Part shown: in pieces, positions 55,587-62,707 of the stretch
Numbering within the stretch: position 1 is the stretch's first letter
How the letters are laid out: each line of letters begins with the position of its first letter
Assembly: GCA_015709675.1 (NCBI GenBank)
Contig: CP054182.1
Span: 1,467,448-1,531,447, forward strand
DNA: 64,000 bases
Direction: 5' to 3'
DNA from: Ignavibacteriales bacterium
GTDB taxonomy: Bacteria; Bacteroidota; Ignavibacteria; Ignavibacteriales; Ignavibacteriaceae
Translations under genes and position numbers: made by a program
The notes under the pieces: model-generated
Told to the model about the DNA's origin: nothing
Databases searched by the model: none
The model's input: the letters and a program-made list of their open reading frames with translations, nothing else

Positions 55587-57212
55587 TTGCATAAGATTCC
55601 TGTAAAGCATCTTATATTTCTGGCAGCGCTGGTACTCCTGAACTGGGGGGCTGGACTGAAAACGGGGTTTCTGAATGATGACTTTCAGATTATCGGGAGG
55701 AGCATTCCGGAGAGTATTGGTGAGATATTCTCCCCCCTTGTAACCGGTCACGTTTGGGGTGTTTACTGGAGGCCTCTGATCAGAATACTCTATAATATAG
55801 TACTATTCTTTTTCGGGCATAATCCGTTCGCTTTTCATGCGGCCGGATTGGTTCTGTTTCTTGGCGTCCTCCTGGTTGTCTATCTGACGGCTTTCCGGCT
55901 GAGTAAATCTCCTGCGGCGGCTCTGATTACTTCCTCGTTATTTGCGGTTCTTCCGTCAAGGGAGCTGCCCGCGCTGTGGATTGCGGATCAGGTAGAACTG
56001 CTTGTTTTCTTTTTTACCGGATTAGTTTATCTGACATCGGACAGCTATGCAAAGACCGGGAACAGGAAATATCTGATATTGTCTTCATTGATGATGACCG
56101 GAGCGCTGTTATCAAAAGAGCTTGCGTTCTCTGTCTTGCTTCTCCCCGCGCTGATGTGGCTGGGATCAGGAGCAGAAAAATCTTCGGTCAGCCGCTACCT
56201 TGCTCTCACCGGGGTATTTGCAGTTCTGACCGGTGCCCTGCTGAGTTACCGTGCGTTTGTCATTGGAAGCAACCTTTTTGCGGCGGAGCATCTTTCCAAC
56301 ACCGGTGTGCTTCATTTGCTCCGTAATTTTATCTTATATATCCCGACGGTCTTTGCCGGTCCTGATCAGTTTTCATTTATCATGGAGTGGGGCTATGCCG
56401 GGTATGTGCCTGCGGTGCTGATGATGATGTTTCTGGCCGGTATCATGTATTACGGAATCAGGAAAACGGGAAGCGATCAGCGGGCAAGACTTATATATCT
56501 GACCGGAGCAGGGTGGTTTATCCTGTTCCTGATCCCGGTGCTGCCGGTATATATGCGGTGGTATGTATTCACAGCATCATTCGGTGTGATACTTATTCTT
56601 TCGTGGATACTGACCAGAATCTACGAAGGACTGAAACAGCCGGGGAAGGTGCTGCCCCCCGCGGTTATCATTCTGCTGGTTCTTGCCTCGCATAATATTT
56701 TTATCTCACACAAATGGAATGAAGCGGCAGAACTGATGGAGCAGATCGGAGTAAACATCTCGGCCAACAGCCGGTTTGTAAAAGAGAAACCTTTGGTTCT
56801 GTGGGGTGTGCCTGATAAGTTAAACAGAATTCCCGTAATGAAACTGGGGCAGAAAGAGGTATTTGAATATTACAGCGGCGCGGGCTCTGCGGAAATTTAT
56901 TCTCCGCTCAGAGCTGAACTGACCGGAAGCAGCCCTGAGATTCAGCTTCTTTCTGCTGATTCCTCAGGCTTTAGTCTTATTCTTTACGGAGGCAGGTTCC
57001 TGCAGGAAGGAGCCGGGTCTAAACTTCTTCCCGGCAATGAGGACTTCATCTTTAATTATAACGGGTATTCCGTGAAGGTTGAAACGAAGATAACCAACGC
57101 GTATCCCGTTTCAATTGCATATATCAGCGGAGATATCAGTCAGTCAGAAAAACTGCATCTCTGGTTTAACGGTAAAGAGTTTAATAAATTAAGAATGATT
57201 AATGAAGAATGA
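55587..57212 (+). CDS. Polytopic membrane protein, glycosyltransferase (GT39/PMT)-like
   Basis: This 541-residue protein has about 10-12 transmembrane helices, and its first loop carries FLNDDFQIIGRSIPES, an acidic pair as in the GT-C glycosyltransferases that use polyprenyl-phosphate sugars. ALWIADQVELLVFFFTGLVY and the long loops fit the same class. A C-terminal soluble domain (about 395-541) follows. The start is a TTG at 55587 with AAGGG upstream. The last five residues (MINEE) and the stop codon are encoded by a heptamer array, so the natural C-terminus may have been altered by repeat insertion. Confidence 0.7.
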   Translation: MHKIPVKHLIFLAALVLLNWGAGLKTGFLNDDFQIIGRSIPESIGEIFSPLVTGHVWGVYWRPLIRILYNIVLFFFGHNPFAFHAAGLVLFLGVLLVVYLTAFRLSKSPAAALITSSLFAVLPSRELPALWIADQVELLVFFFTGLVYLTSDSYAKTGNRKYLILSSLMMTGALLSKELAFSVLLLPALMWLGSGAEKSSVSRYLALTGVFAVLTGALLSYRAFVIGSNLFAAEHLSNTGVLHLLRNFILYIPTVFAGPDQFSFIMEWGYAGYVPAVLMMMFLAGIMYYGIRKTGSDQRARLIYLTGAGWFILFLIPVLPVYMRWYVFTASFGVILILSWILTRIYEGLKQPGKVLPPAVIILLVLASHNIFISHKWNEAAELMEQIGVNISANSRFVKEKPLVLWGVPDKLNRIPVMKLGQKEVFEYYSGAGSAEIYSPLRAELTGSSPEIQLLSADSSGFSLILYGGRFLQEGAGSKLLPGNEDFIFNYNGYSVKVETKITNAYPVSIAYISGDISQSEKLHLWFNGKEFNKLRMINEE

Positions 57213-57236
57213 AAAATGAAGAATGAAAAATGGAGA
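57195..57236 (+). repeat. Heptamer array, 6 units (ATGAANA type)
   Basis: ATGATTA, ATGAAGA, ATGAAAA, ATGAAGA, ATGAAAA, ATGGAGA. The stop codon TGA (57210-57212) of the GT-C-like gene and its last codons lie inside this array. Confidence 0.8.
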
Positions 57237-57260
57237 ACCGGGTATATAATTCAGGAGGAT

Positions 57261-57295
57261 GAGGTGAATAGTGATTGTGTTTCACTTTTCACCTC
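57261..57295. terminator. Imperfect hairpin between convergent genes
   Basis: Arms GAGGTGAATAGTGA (57261-57274) and TCACTTTTCACCTC (57282-57295) pair at 13 of 14 positions around a 7-nt loop. It lies between the GT-C-like gene (+) and ribH (-) and is built of heptamer-like units. It may act as a two-way transcript end, but no T run follows. Confidence 0.45.
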
Positions 57296-57303
57296 TCACT
57301 TCT
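57282..57303 (-). repeat. Short heptamer-like run behind ribH
   Basis: On the minus strand GTGAGAG, GTGAAAA and GTGAAAC follow about 10 nt after the ribH stop. It overlaps the right arm of the hairpin at 57261-57295. Only three units are visible, so this is the weakest member of the repeat family. Confidence 0.4.
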
Positions 57304-57312
57304 TAACTGTTT

Positions 57313-57774
57313 TTACAGTTGTTTAAACAGGTTTGCCATTTCAATTGCGGAGAGAGCTGCATCCCATCCTTTGTTGCCGGATTTGGTACCCGCGCGTTCA
57401 ATTGCCTGCTCGATGGTATCGGTAGTCAGCACGCCGAATATAACAGGGAGCTTATGATTCATCGAAACAGCAGCCACTCCTTTTGATACTTCTGCCGCAA
57501 CATAATCAAAGTGTGGTGTTGCTCCGCGGATTACCGCACCGAGGCAGATCACAGCATCATATTTTTTCGATGCGGCTAATTTTTCAGCCACAAGGGGAAT
57601 TTCATAAGAACCGGGCACCCATACTTTAGTAATATCCTCATCATCGCAGCCATGTCTTATAAGGCAGTCATACGCGCCTGATGAGAGGCGTGACGTGATG
57701 AATTCATTAAAACGGCTTGCTACAATGGCAATCCTGAGTCCTTCTGCTGATAATTTACCTTCTATGAGATTCAT
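57313..57774 (-). CDS. ribH: 6,7-dimethyl-8-ribityllumazine synthase
   Basis: This 153-residue enzyme has the lumazine synthase motifs [19 protein letters not shown] and [14 protein letters not shown] with catalytic His88. It condenses 5-amino-6-ribitylaminouracil with 3,4-dihydroxybutanone phosphate in riboflavin synthesis, usually as a 60-subunit capsid or a decamer/pentamer. No other rib genes are adjacent and no FMN riboswitch is seen upstream. The PHP gene lies 23 nt upstream on the same strand. Confidence 0.96.
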   Translation of the reverse strand: MNLIEGKLSAEGLRIAIVASRFNEFITSRLSSGAYDCLIRHGCDDEDITKVWVPGSYEIPLVAEKLAASKKYDAVICLGAVIRGATPHFDYVAAEVSKGVAAVSMNHKLPVIFGVLTTDTIEQAIERAGTKSGNKGWDAALSAIEMANLFKQL

Positions 57775-57797
57775 ATATACTTCTTTCTGCTGTCTGG

Positions 57798-58628
57798 TTA
57801 TGCAACAATATTAGTTAACCGGCTTTTCATGGCGCGCACTTCATCGTACCGCATATAAAACCGTCCGAAATTTTCATCATCCTTCTTTTTTCCGCCGTGG
57901 AAATCGGAACCGCCGGAACGGAGAAGAAAATAGTTGTTCGTTAATTCATGTAAAAATTTAATCTGCGAGTTATTCAGCGAGGGATGCATCACCTCAACGC
58001 CGTCACAGCCGGCGTCAATCAGCCCCTTAAGCACCTCTTCCGGCATATTACCGGGATGAGCTATAAAGGAAAGTCCGGAAGCAGCGGCTATTAGTCTGAA
58101 AGCGCTTTCGGGGGATATATACACCTTTTTCTCATAAGCGGGTGAATTATTCCCGAGATACTGATAGAATGCTTCTCCGAACGTTTTTACATATTCCTTT
58201 CTTATCATCAGATCGGCAATATGCGGCCTTCCGATGGGGAGTCCCGGGTAGAGGTCAGCTATTTCATTAATGCTGAGGTCAAAGCCCATTCCGTTTAGTT
58301 TTTTTATAATCCTCTCGGCACGGTAGTACCGCTCCTTGGTAAAAAAATCCAGTGCTGCCTGAAACTCAGCGTTTTCCGGGTCAATAAAATAAGCGAGGAT
58401 ATGAACTTCTTTCCCCTGATACTCGGAACTGAGCTCAACACCCGGAATAAGTTCAATGTTCATTTTTTTCGCGAAAGGGAGGGCTGCCTTGTAACCCTCA
58501 AGTGTATCATGGTCGGTAATACTGATTGCCTGAAAACCGGCGCGGGCGGCTTTTTCTATAATCTCTTGCGGGGAGTAAAAACCGTCTGATGCTGTGGTAT
58601 GTAAGTGAAAATCAACCCTGCCGGACAT
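57798..58628 (-). CDS. PHP-domain phosphoesterase (RNase AM/YciV-like)
   Basis: This 276-residue protein has the PHP metal-binding motifs: HLHTTASDG (His8, His10, Asp15), [29 protein letters not shown] and SDFHGG near the C-terminus. The family includes histidinol-phosphatase-like enzymes and the 5'-3' exonuclease/phosphoesterase YciV (RNase AM), to which length and motif order fit best. It follows the Crp-family regulator by 2 nt, so they are one transcription unit. Confidence 0.9.
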   Translation of the reverse strand: MSGRVDFHLHTTASDGFYSPQEIIEKAARAGFQAISITDHDTLEGYKAALPFAKKMNIELIPGVELSSEYQGKEVHILAYFIDPENAEFQAALDFFTKERYYRAERIIKKLNGMGFDLSINEIADLYPGLPIGRPHIADLMIRKEYVKTFGEAFYQYLGNNSPAYEKKVYISPESAFRLIAAASGLSFIAHPGNMPEEVLKGLIDAGCDGVEVMHPSLNNSQIKFLHELTNNYFLLRSGGSDFHGGKKKDDENFGRFYMRYDEVRAMKSRLTNIVA

Positions 58629-58630
58629 TC

Positions 58631-59314
58631 TTACTGGAACATTTCTTTGAACTTCTCATAGTCACTGATAATCAGTTTGCTCCCTTCAAGTTTGATGAGT
58701 CCGCGTTTGGCAAAAGAGTGCAGTGAGCGTGAAATGGTTTCGCGCGAAGTGCCTGCCATATTTGCCAGGTCATGCTGATAGGGGAGTTTTTCTATTTCAA
58801 CAACGCCCTTATGGATTTTACCTATGTCATCAGCAAGCTGAATAATTACCGTGGCAACTTTTCCTTCCGCGTCTTTAAGCGAGAGGGATTTTATCTTCAT
58901 ATCCGCGGAGCGGAGCCGTTTGGTAAGTTCCTGAAGCAGGGAAATGCAGACTTCCGGATGTGCATAGAGAAGGTCTAAAAAATCCTTGCGCTGAATGATA
59001 AAAATCTCTGACCGTTCAAGAGCGGTCACGTTGGCAGAACGGTTGAGTCCGTCCAGAATGGCCATTTCCCCGAAGAAATCGGTTTCTGACATGATGGAAA
59101 GGATAACCTCCCTTCCGTCCTCACTGACCCGGAAGACTTTTACCTTGCCCGAAATGATAACAAAAAGAGCAGTCCCGGACTCATTCTCCATGAGAATAGC
59201 TTCATCTTTTTCGAAGGTACGGGTTTTGCCCAGTTTGGAAATCATTTCCAGGGCTTCATCCGCCAGTTCAGCGAAGATGGGAACGTACTGTAAAAAGTTT
59301 TCATTCTGATTCAT
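58631..59314 (-). CDS. Crp/Fnr family transcriptional regulator
   Basis: This 227-residue protein has an N-terminal cyclic-nucleotide-binding domain (about 10-125) with FGEMAILDGLNRSANVTALE, a dimer helix (about 125-145), and a C-terminal winged helix with TSRETISRSLHSFAKRGLI. In the recognition helix, R-E and the later R match E. coli CRP (SRETVGR), predicting recognition of TGTGA half-sites. There is only one Cys (HPEVCIS), so no FNR-type iron-sulfur cluster. A CRP-like palindrome lies in its own upstream region, consistent with autoregulation. Confidence 0.93.
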   Translation of the reverse strand: MNQNENFLQYVPIFAELADEALEMISKLGKTRTFEKDEAILMENESGTALFVIISGKVKVFRVSEDGREVILSIMSETDFFGEMAILDGLNRSANVTALERSEIFIIQRKDFLDLLYAHPEVCISLLQELTKRLRSADMKIKSLSLKDAEGKVATVIIQLADDIGKIHKGVVEIEKLPYQHDLANMAGTSRETISRSLHSFAKRGLIKLEGSKLIISDYEKFKEMFQ

Positions 59315-59349
59315 CGGAAATCCGGATTTTTATGAATCCTCAATATACG

Positions 59350-59365
59350 TGTGACGGCTGTCAAA
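59350..59365. promoter_or_regulatory. CRP-like binding site upstream of Crp-family gene
   Basis: TGTGA-N6-TCAAA on the plus strand differs from the consensus TGTGA-N6-TCACA at one base. It lies 36 nt before the start codon of the leftward regulator gene, whose recognition helix has the residues that read TGTGA. The site may repress or activate its own gene. Confidence 0.5.
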
Positions 59366-59385
59366 GTCAAAAAAATAAGTATCCT

Positions 59386-59488
59386 GCCCGGCGGAAGGCC
59401 TGAGTTTTACGCGGGGTGTATGCAGACACCGTGCGGTCAATCAGCCAATGCCCGGCTCCGTGACGTAAAACCAGGCTGACAGCCGGGC
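59386..59488. ncRNA. Candidate structured RNA, about 103 nt
   Basis: Nested complementarity is visible. Outer stem: GCCCGGC (59386-59392) with GCCGGGC (59482-59488). After an internal loop, a long stem: GGCCTG-A-GTTTTACG (59397-59411) with CGTAAAACCAGGCT (59464-59477), 14 bp with one bulged A. Inside are GGTGT/ACACC (59415-59419, 59426-59430) and AGCC/GGCT. It lies midway between the divergent Crp-family gene and the propeller gene, 69-71 nt from each start, so the transcribed strand is unclear. A second GCCCGGCT (59450-59457) could compete for the outer stem. Confidence 0.5.
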
Positions 59489-59556
59489 CATTTTCCAGGT
59501 CTTTTTGAATAAAGCAGGTATTTCTTATATTGATTTTCAAAAAAATCAGAGGGACT

Positions 59557-61662
59557 ATGAAACTTGTTCCGGTGCTGGTTTTGGCGCTGCTGTTCCATGC
59601 CGCGTTTTATGCGCAGCAGGCCTGGGAGTGGGTAAATCCGGCCCCAAACGGTAAATCGGTTAACGATGCTATATATACCGATTCGGTTATGTTTGCCGCT
59701 GGCAGTCAGGGTCTTTTTATGCTCAGTTCAGACAGGGGGGTTACCTGGGCTCTCCGCGATCTGAATCATACCTTCAATTTTAACTCATTGTACTTTTTTG
59801 ACCGGATGAACGGATGGCTTGCCGGTGACGGAGGAGTTCTGTTCAAAACCACGGACGGCGGGGTTTCATTCATCGCTGTGCCTTCCGGTGTGACGGACAA
59901 TATATACTGCCTGCGTTTCCGCGATATGCAAAACGGCGCAGCAACGGGGACTGACGGTCTGCTGCTGCTGACCTCAGACGGTGGTTTAACCTGGAATGTT
60001 TCCAGAATAAACGGCAGTCCGTCCCTGAGAACCATTACTTACCTGCCGGATGGAACACTCATTGCCGCGGGTGAGAACGGCACTATAGTAAAATCTACTG
60101 ACTTGGGGCTGCAGTGGCAAACGGTACACACCTCAGCCGGTTCGCTTATTACCGGTATCCGTTCTAATGGAAACTTTATATATGCCTCCGGATTTCCGGG
60201 AAGGGTGTACCGCTCGGCAGATAAAGGAGAAACCTGGACAACGTATCAGACCCCGGCATCCGTTCTGCTGAAATATATACTTCCGGCATCTGAGGATGTG
60301 CTTTACAGCGGAGGAGTGAATGGTCTGGTGGTGGTATCTAAAAACGGCGGTCAGAGCTGGGAAGAAAAAAACATAAGCAGCCGCAGCTCTGTGCAGTCCG
60401 CGGTTCTTCTTGAAAATAATGAAGTATTCTTCTTCGGAGAAAACGGATTGATATTTTCTTCAGCCGATACCTGCGCGACTTTTACATTACGTTCATCTAC
60501 CATAACAGAGAATCTGCATTCTGTCAGGTTCACCAGCCGTGATACCGGCTGGATTGTGGGTGCCCGCGGTTTGATCATGCGCACAACGGATGGGGGAGAT
60601 ACATGGGTCAGGCAGAACTCAGGTACCACACAAAGTATCAATGAAATATACTCTCTGGATGGAATAAGAGCGTGGGTAGTGGGTAATTACGGAACGTATA
60701 AATATACAATGAACGGCGGAGAAACCTGGATTACCGGTCACCTTGAAACGTATACTTCGAATGACCTTTACGCAATTGATATTGAAAAGTTCTTCAGCAG
60801 AGTCGGCGGACAGGGGGGAATGGTTTTTGAATCACTTAATAACTTTGGATATAATCCATGGTATAGTATATCATTACGCACGGTTGAAACTCTGCGTACC
60901 TTTGGTTACTCCTGGCGGCTTTCAATTTTTCTGGCAGGTGACGGCGGAAAACTTTACAGGGTGTACCGTTCGAATAAATCAACCAGTTTTGAAAATATAT
61001 CACTCCCGGAAGTGTTTGATTTGCGCGCAATGAACTTTACTGATCCGAAATATGGCTGGATTGTCGGTAAATATGGAGTTGTGTTCAGGACGATAGACGG
61101 AGGGCACTTTTCACAAATTGCGCTGCTGAATATCCCCTTTCTTAATTCGGTGCAGTTTATTGACCGCAATCTTGGATATACGGCCGGCAGTAACGGCAAG
61201 GTATTCAAAACGTATGACGGGGGACTGACCTGGAAGGAACTGCCAACCAATATCAACAACACATTCACGCGGGTCTATTTTAGTGATGCTCAAAACGGAT
61301 GGGTGCTGGGCTCCTATGGTGCTATTCTTAAAACAAAGACCGGAGGTGAAACCCCTGTACAAAATGAAGAAGTATATACCGCGCAGCCGCCGGAGATTTT
61401 CACGCTCAATGTTAGCTTCCCCAACCCCTTTAATTCTCAAACGATGATTACGTTTACTATGCAAAAGCGGGGATTTACGGAACTTATTATATTTGATCAG
61501 CTCGGCAGGAAAATAGCAGAGCTTCTTGATGAAGAACTGGAACCGGGCAGCCATTCAATCCTGTTTGATGCAGAAAAGTATGGTCTTGCTTCAGGAATAT
61601 ATTTCTATTCACTTACCTCTTCAGGAAAAACGGCAGTGCGAAAAATGATATACCTGAAATAA
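59557..61662 (+). CDS. YCF48/BNR-type propeller protein with T9SS sorting domain
   Basis: From ATG 59557 (AGAGGG upstream) the protein has 701 residues: a signal peptide (ending AAFYAQ), a YCF48-like beta propeller with repeated S/T-x-D-x-G-x-x-W motifs (SSDRGVTW, TTDGGDTW, TYDGGLTW), and a C-terminal T9SS domain (FPNPFNSQTMITF to VRKMIYLK). A TTG in frame at 59530 is less likely. It is a paralogue of the partial gene at 62708. The stop codon is followed immediately by 12 heptamer units. Confidence 0.88.
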   Translation: MKLVPVLVLALLFHAAFYAQQAWEWVNPAPNGKSVNDAIYTDSVMFAAGSQGLFMLSSDRGVTWALRDLNHTFNFNSLYFFDRMNGWLAGDGGVLFKTTDGGVSFIAVPSGVTDNIYCLRFRDMQNGAATGTDGLLLLTSDGGLTWNVSRINGSPSLRTITYLPDGTLIAAGENGTIVKSTDLGLQWQTVHTSAGSLITGIRSNGNFIYASGFPGRVYRSADKGETWTTYQTPASVLLKYILPASEDVLYSGGVNGLVVVSKNGGQSWEEKNISSRSSVQSAVLLENNEVFFFGENGLIFSSADTCATFTLRSSTITENLHSVRFTSRDTGWIVGARGLIMRTTDGGDTWVRQNSGTTQSINEIYSLDGIRAWVVGNYGTYKYTMNGGETWITGHLETYTSNDLYAIDIEKFFSRVGGQGGMVFESLNNFGYNPWYSISLRTVETLRTFGYSWRLSIFLAGDGGKLYRVYRSNKSTSFENISLPEVFDLRAMNFTDPKYGWIVGKYGVVFRTIDGGHFSQIALLNIPFLNSVQFIDRNLGYTAGSNGKVFKTYDGGLTWKELPTNINNTFTRVYFSDAQNGWVLGSYGAILKTKTGGETPVQNEEVYTAQPPEIFTLNVSFPNPFNSQTMITFTMQKRGFTELIIFDQLGRKIAELLDEELEPGSHSILFDAEKYGLASGIYFYSLTSSGKTAVRKMIYLK

Positions 61663-61746
61663 GAATTATGAATTATGAAGTATGAAGTATGAATTGTGAA
61701 TTGTGAATTGTGAATGGTGAATGGTGAATGGTGAATTGTGAATTTT
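61663..61746 (+). repeat. Heptamer array, 12 units (GAAnnnT type)
   Basis: Twelve exact-length 7-nt units directly after the stop codon: GAATTAT (x2), GAAGTAT (x2), GAATTGT (x3), GAATGGT (x3), GAATTGT, GAATTTT. The pairing of identical neighbours suggests local unit duplication. Confidence 0.92.
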
Positions 61747-62053
61747 GATATAGTTTAAAGTAGATTGTGTAAATGAGTATCCCCCCCTCCCGGCCTTTTA
61801 AGGACCAGCCGTCAGATGCAATTAACTGACCAGCACCAGGATGAGACAAAGTAATTCCGGAATTACTGTGACTGCTTTGGGGATGAGCAGACTCAATTTT
61901 AAGTTACACAGAAAGCGTTGGGAAACCACCTTTTCCGGTACTGCGTAACCTGTGTTCTGAACTGCCTTATAGACCGCTATTTTCATCCGGTATCTTCCGC
62001 ATAAAATAAGAAGGGCGCATTCATTTTAGGGCAAATTTGATTATTTTCCGGTT
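61747..62053 (+). promoter_or_regulatory. Leader/intergenic region with palindrome and hairpin
   Basis: No gene is seen. A perfect 18-bp palindrome AGTAATTCCGGAATTACT (61850-61867) may be an operator. A two-part hairpin follows: GTTACACAG (61903-61911) with CTGCGTAAC (61941-61949), one mismatch, enclosing GGAAA/TTTCC; ACACAG could alternatively pair with CTGTGT (61950-61955). These may be the leader of the beta-barrel gene. Confidence 0.45.
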
Positions 62054-62701
62054 ATGATTCATAATAGTTCAAACCAAACCGGCAGCCACCCCGGCATTGT
62101 TTCAGGTAATTTTTTTCTCTGGCCAACATTCGTGAGAATTTTTCGATTTTTATTGTTTTTCGCACTTTTTTCCATACTGCAAGGGAGTGCTCTAGCCCAG
62201 TTCCGCGGATCCATGCAGCTGGCGGCAGCGATTCCGGCAGGGTATTTTGAGGATGTTGCCGAAGTAGGCGGCGGCTCAACCCTTAACCTGGTTTATTACC
62301 CCCTGAATGTTGATCTTGAGTTTTCTCTGACCACAGGTTATTACACCCTTGGTTTTAAGGATAACCTGCCCGGATATACGTTCAGATATACGGGTATTCC
62401 GGTTCTTGCCGGCGTTAAATTTAACTTTTCCTCTTTTGATTTTATCCCTTATGCCGGGCTTGAAGCAGGGGTTTATTTTGACCGCTACTTAGTGACCATT
62501 GATTACGGCCTGCTGGGCAAATTCACTACAGAGACTACTGATATCAACCCGGGAATTTCCCCCTATGCAGGTTTCAGGATGAATCTTTCCCCTTCGCTTG
62601 ATCTGGATGTGAATGCACGTTATAACAGAATTAACACGAAATACTATGCACGGGCATATATAGTCATACAGACCGGTCTTGCGTACAGGTTCGGAGAATA
62701 A
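62054..62701 (+). CDS. Outer-membrane beta-barrel protein
   Basis: This 215-residue protein has an N-terminal extension and a hydrophobic signal segment (about 28-48, ending SALAQ), then about eight amphipathic beta strands (LEFSLTTGYYTLGF; GVKFNFSSFDFIPYAGLEAG; YVIQTGLAYRFGE) typical of small OmpA/OmpX-like barrels. It sits between two propeller paralogues and ends 6 nt before the second. A role as outer-membrane partner of those proteins is possible. Confidence 0.78.
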   Translation: MIHNSSNQTGSHPGIVSGNFFLWPTFVRIFRFLLFFALFSILQGSALAQFRGSMQLAAAIPAGYFEDVAEVGGGSTLNLVYYPLNVDLEFSLTTGYYTLGFKDNLPGYTFRYTGIPVLAGVKFNFSSFDFIPYAGLEAGVYFDRYLVTIDYGLLGKFTTETTDINPGISPYAGFRMNLSPSLDLDVNARYNRINTKYYARAYIVIQTGLAYRFGE

Positions 62702-62707
62702 GAAAAC

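Noticed and set aside
57271-57286. CRP-like site AGTGA...TTCACT
   Set aside because: The spacing between half-sites is 7 rather than 6, and it is explained by the heptamer-built hairpin between convergent genes.
61663-61746. Heptamer array as a CRISPR array
   Set aside because: The units are 7 nt with no unique spacers and no cas genes; it is a simple tandem repeat.
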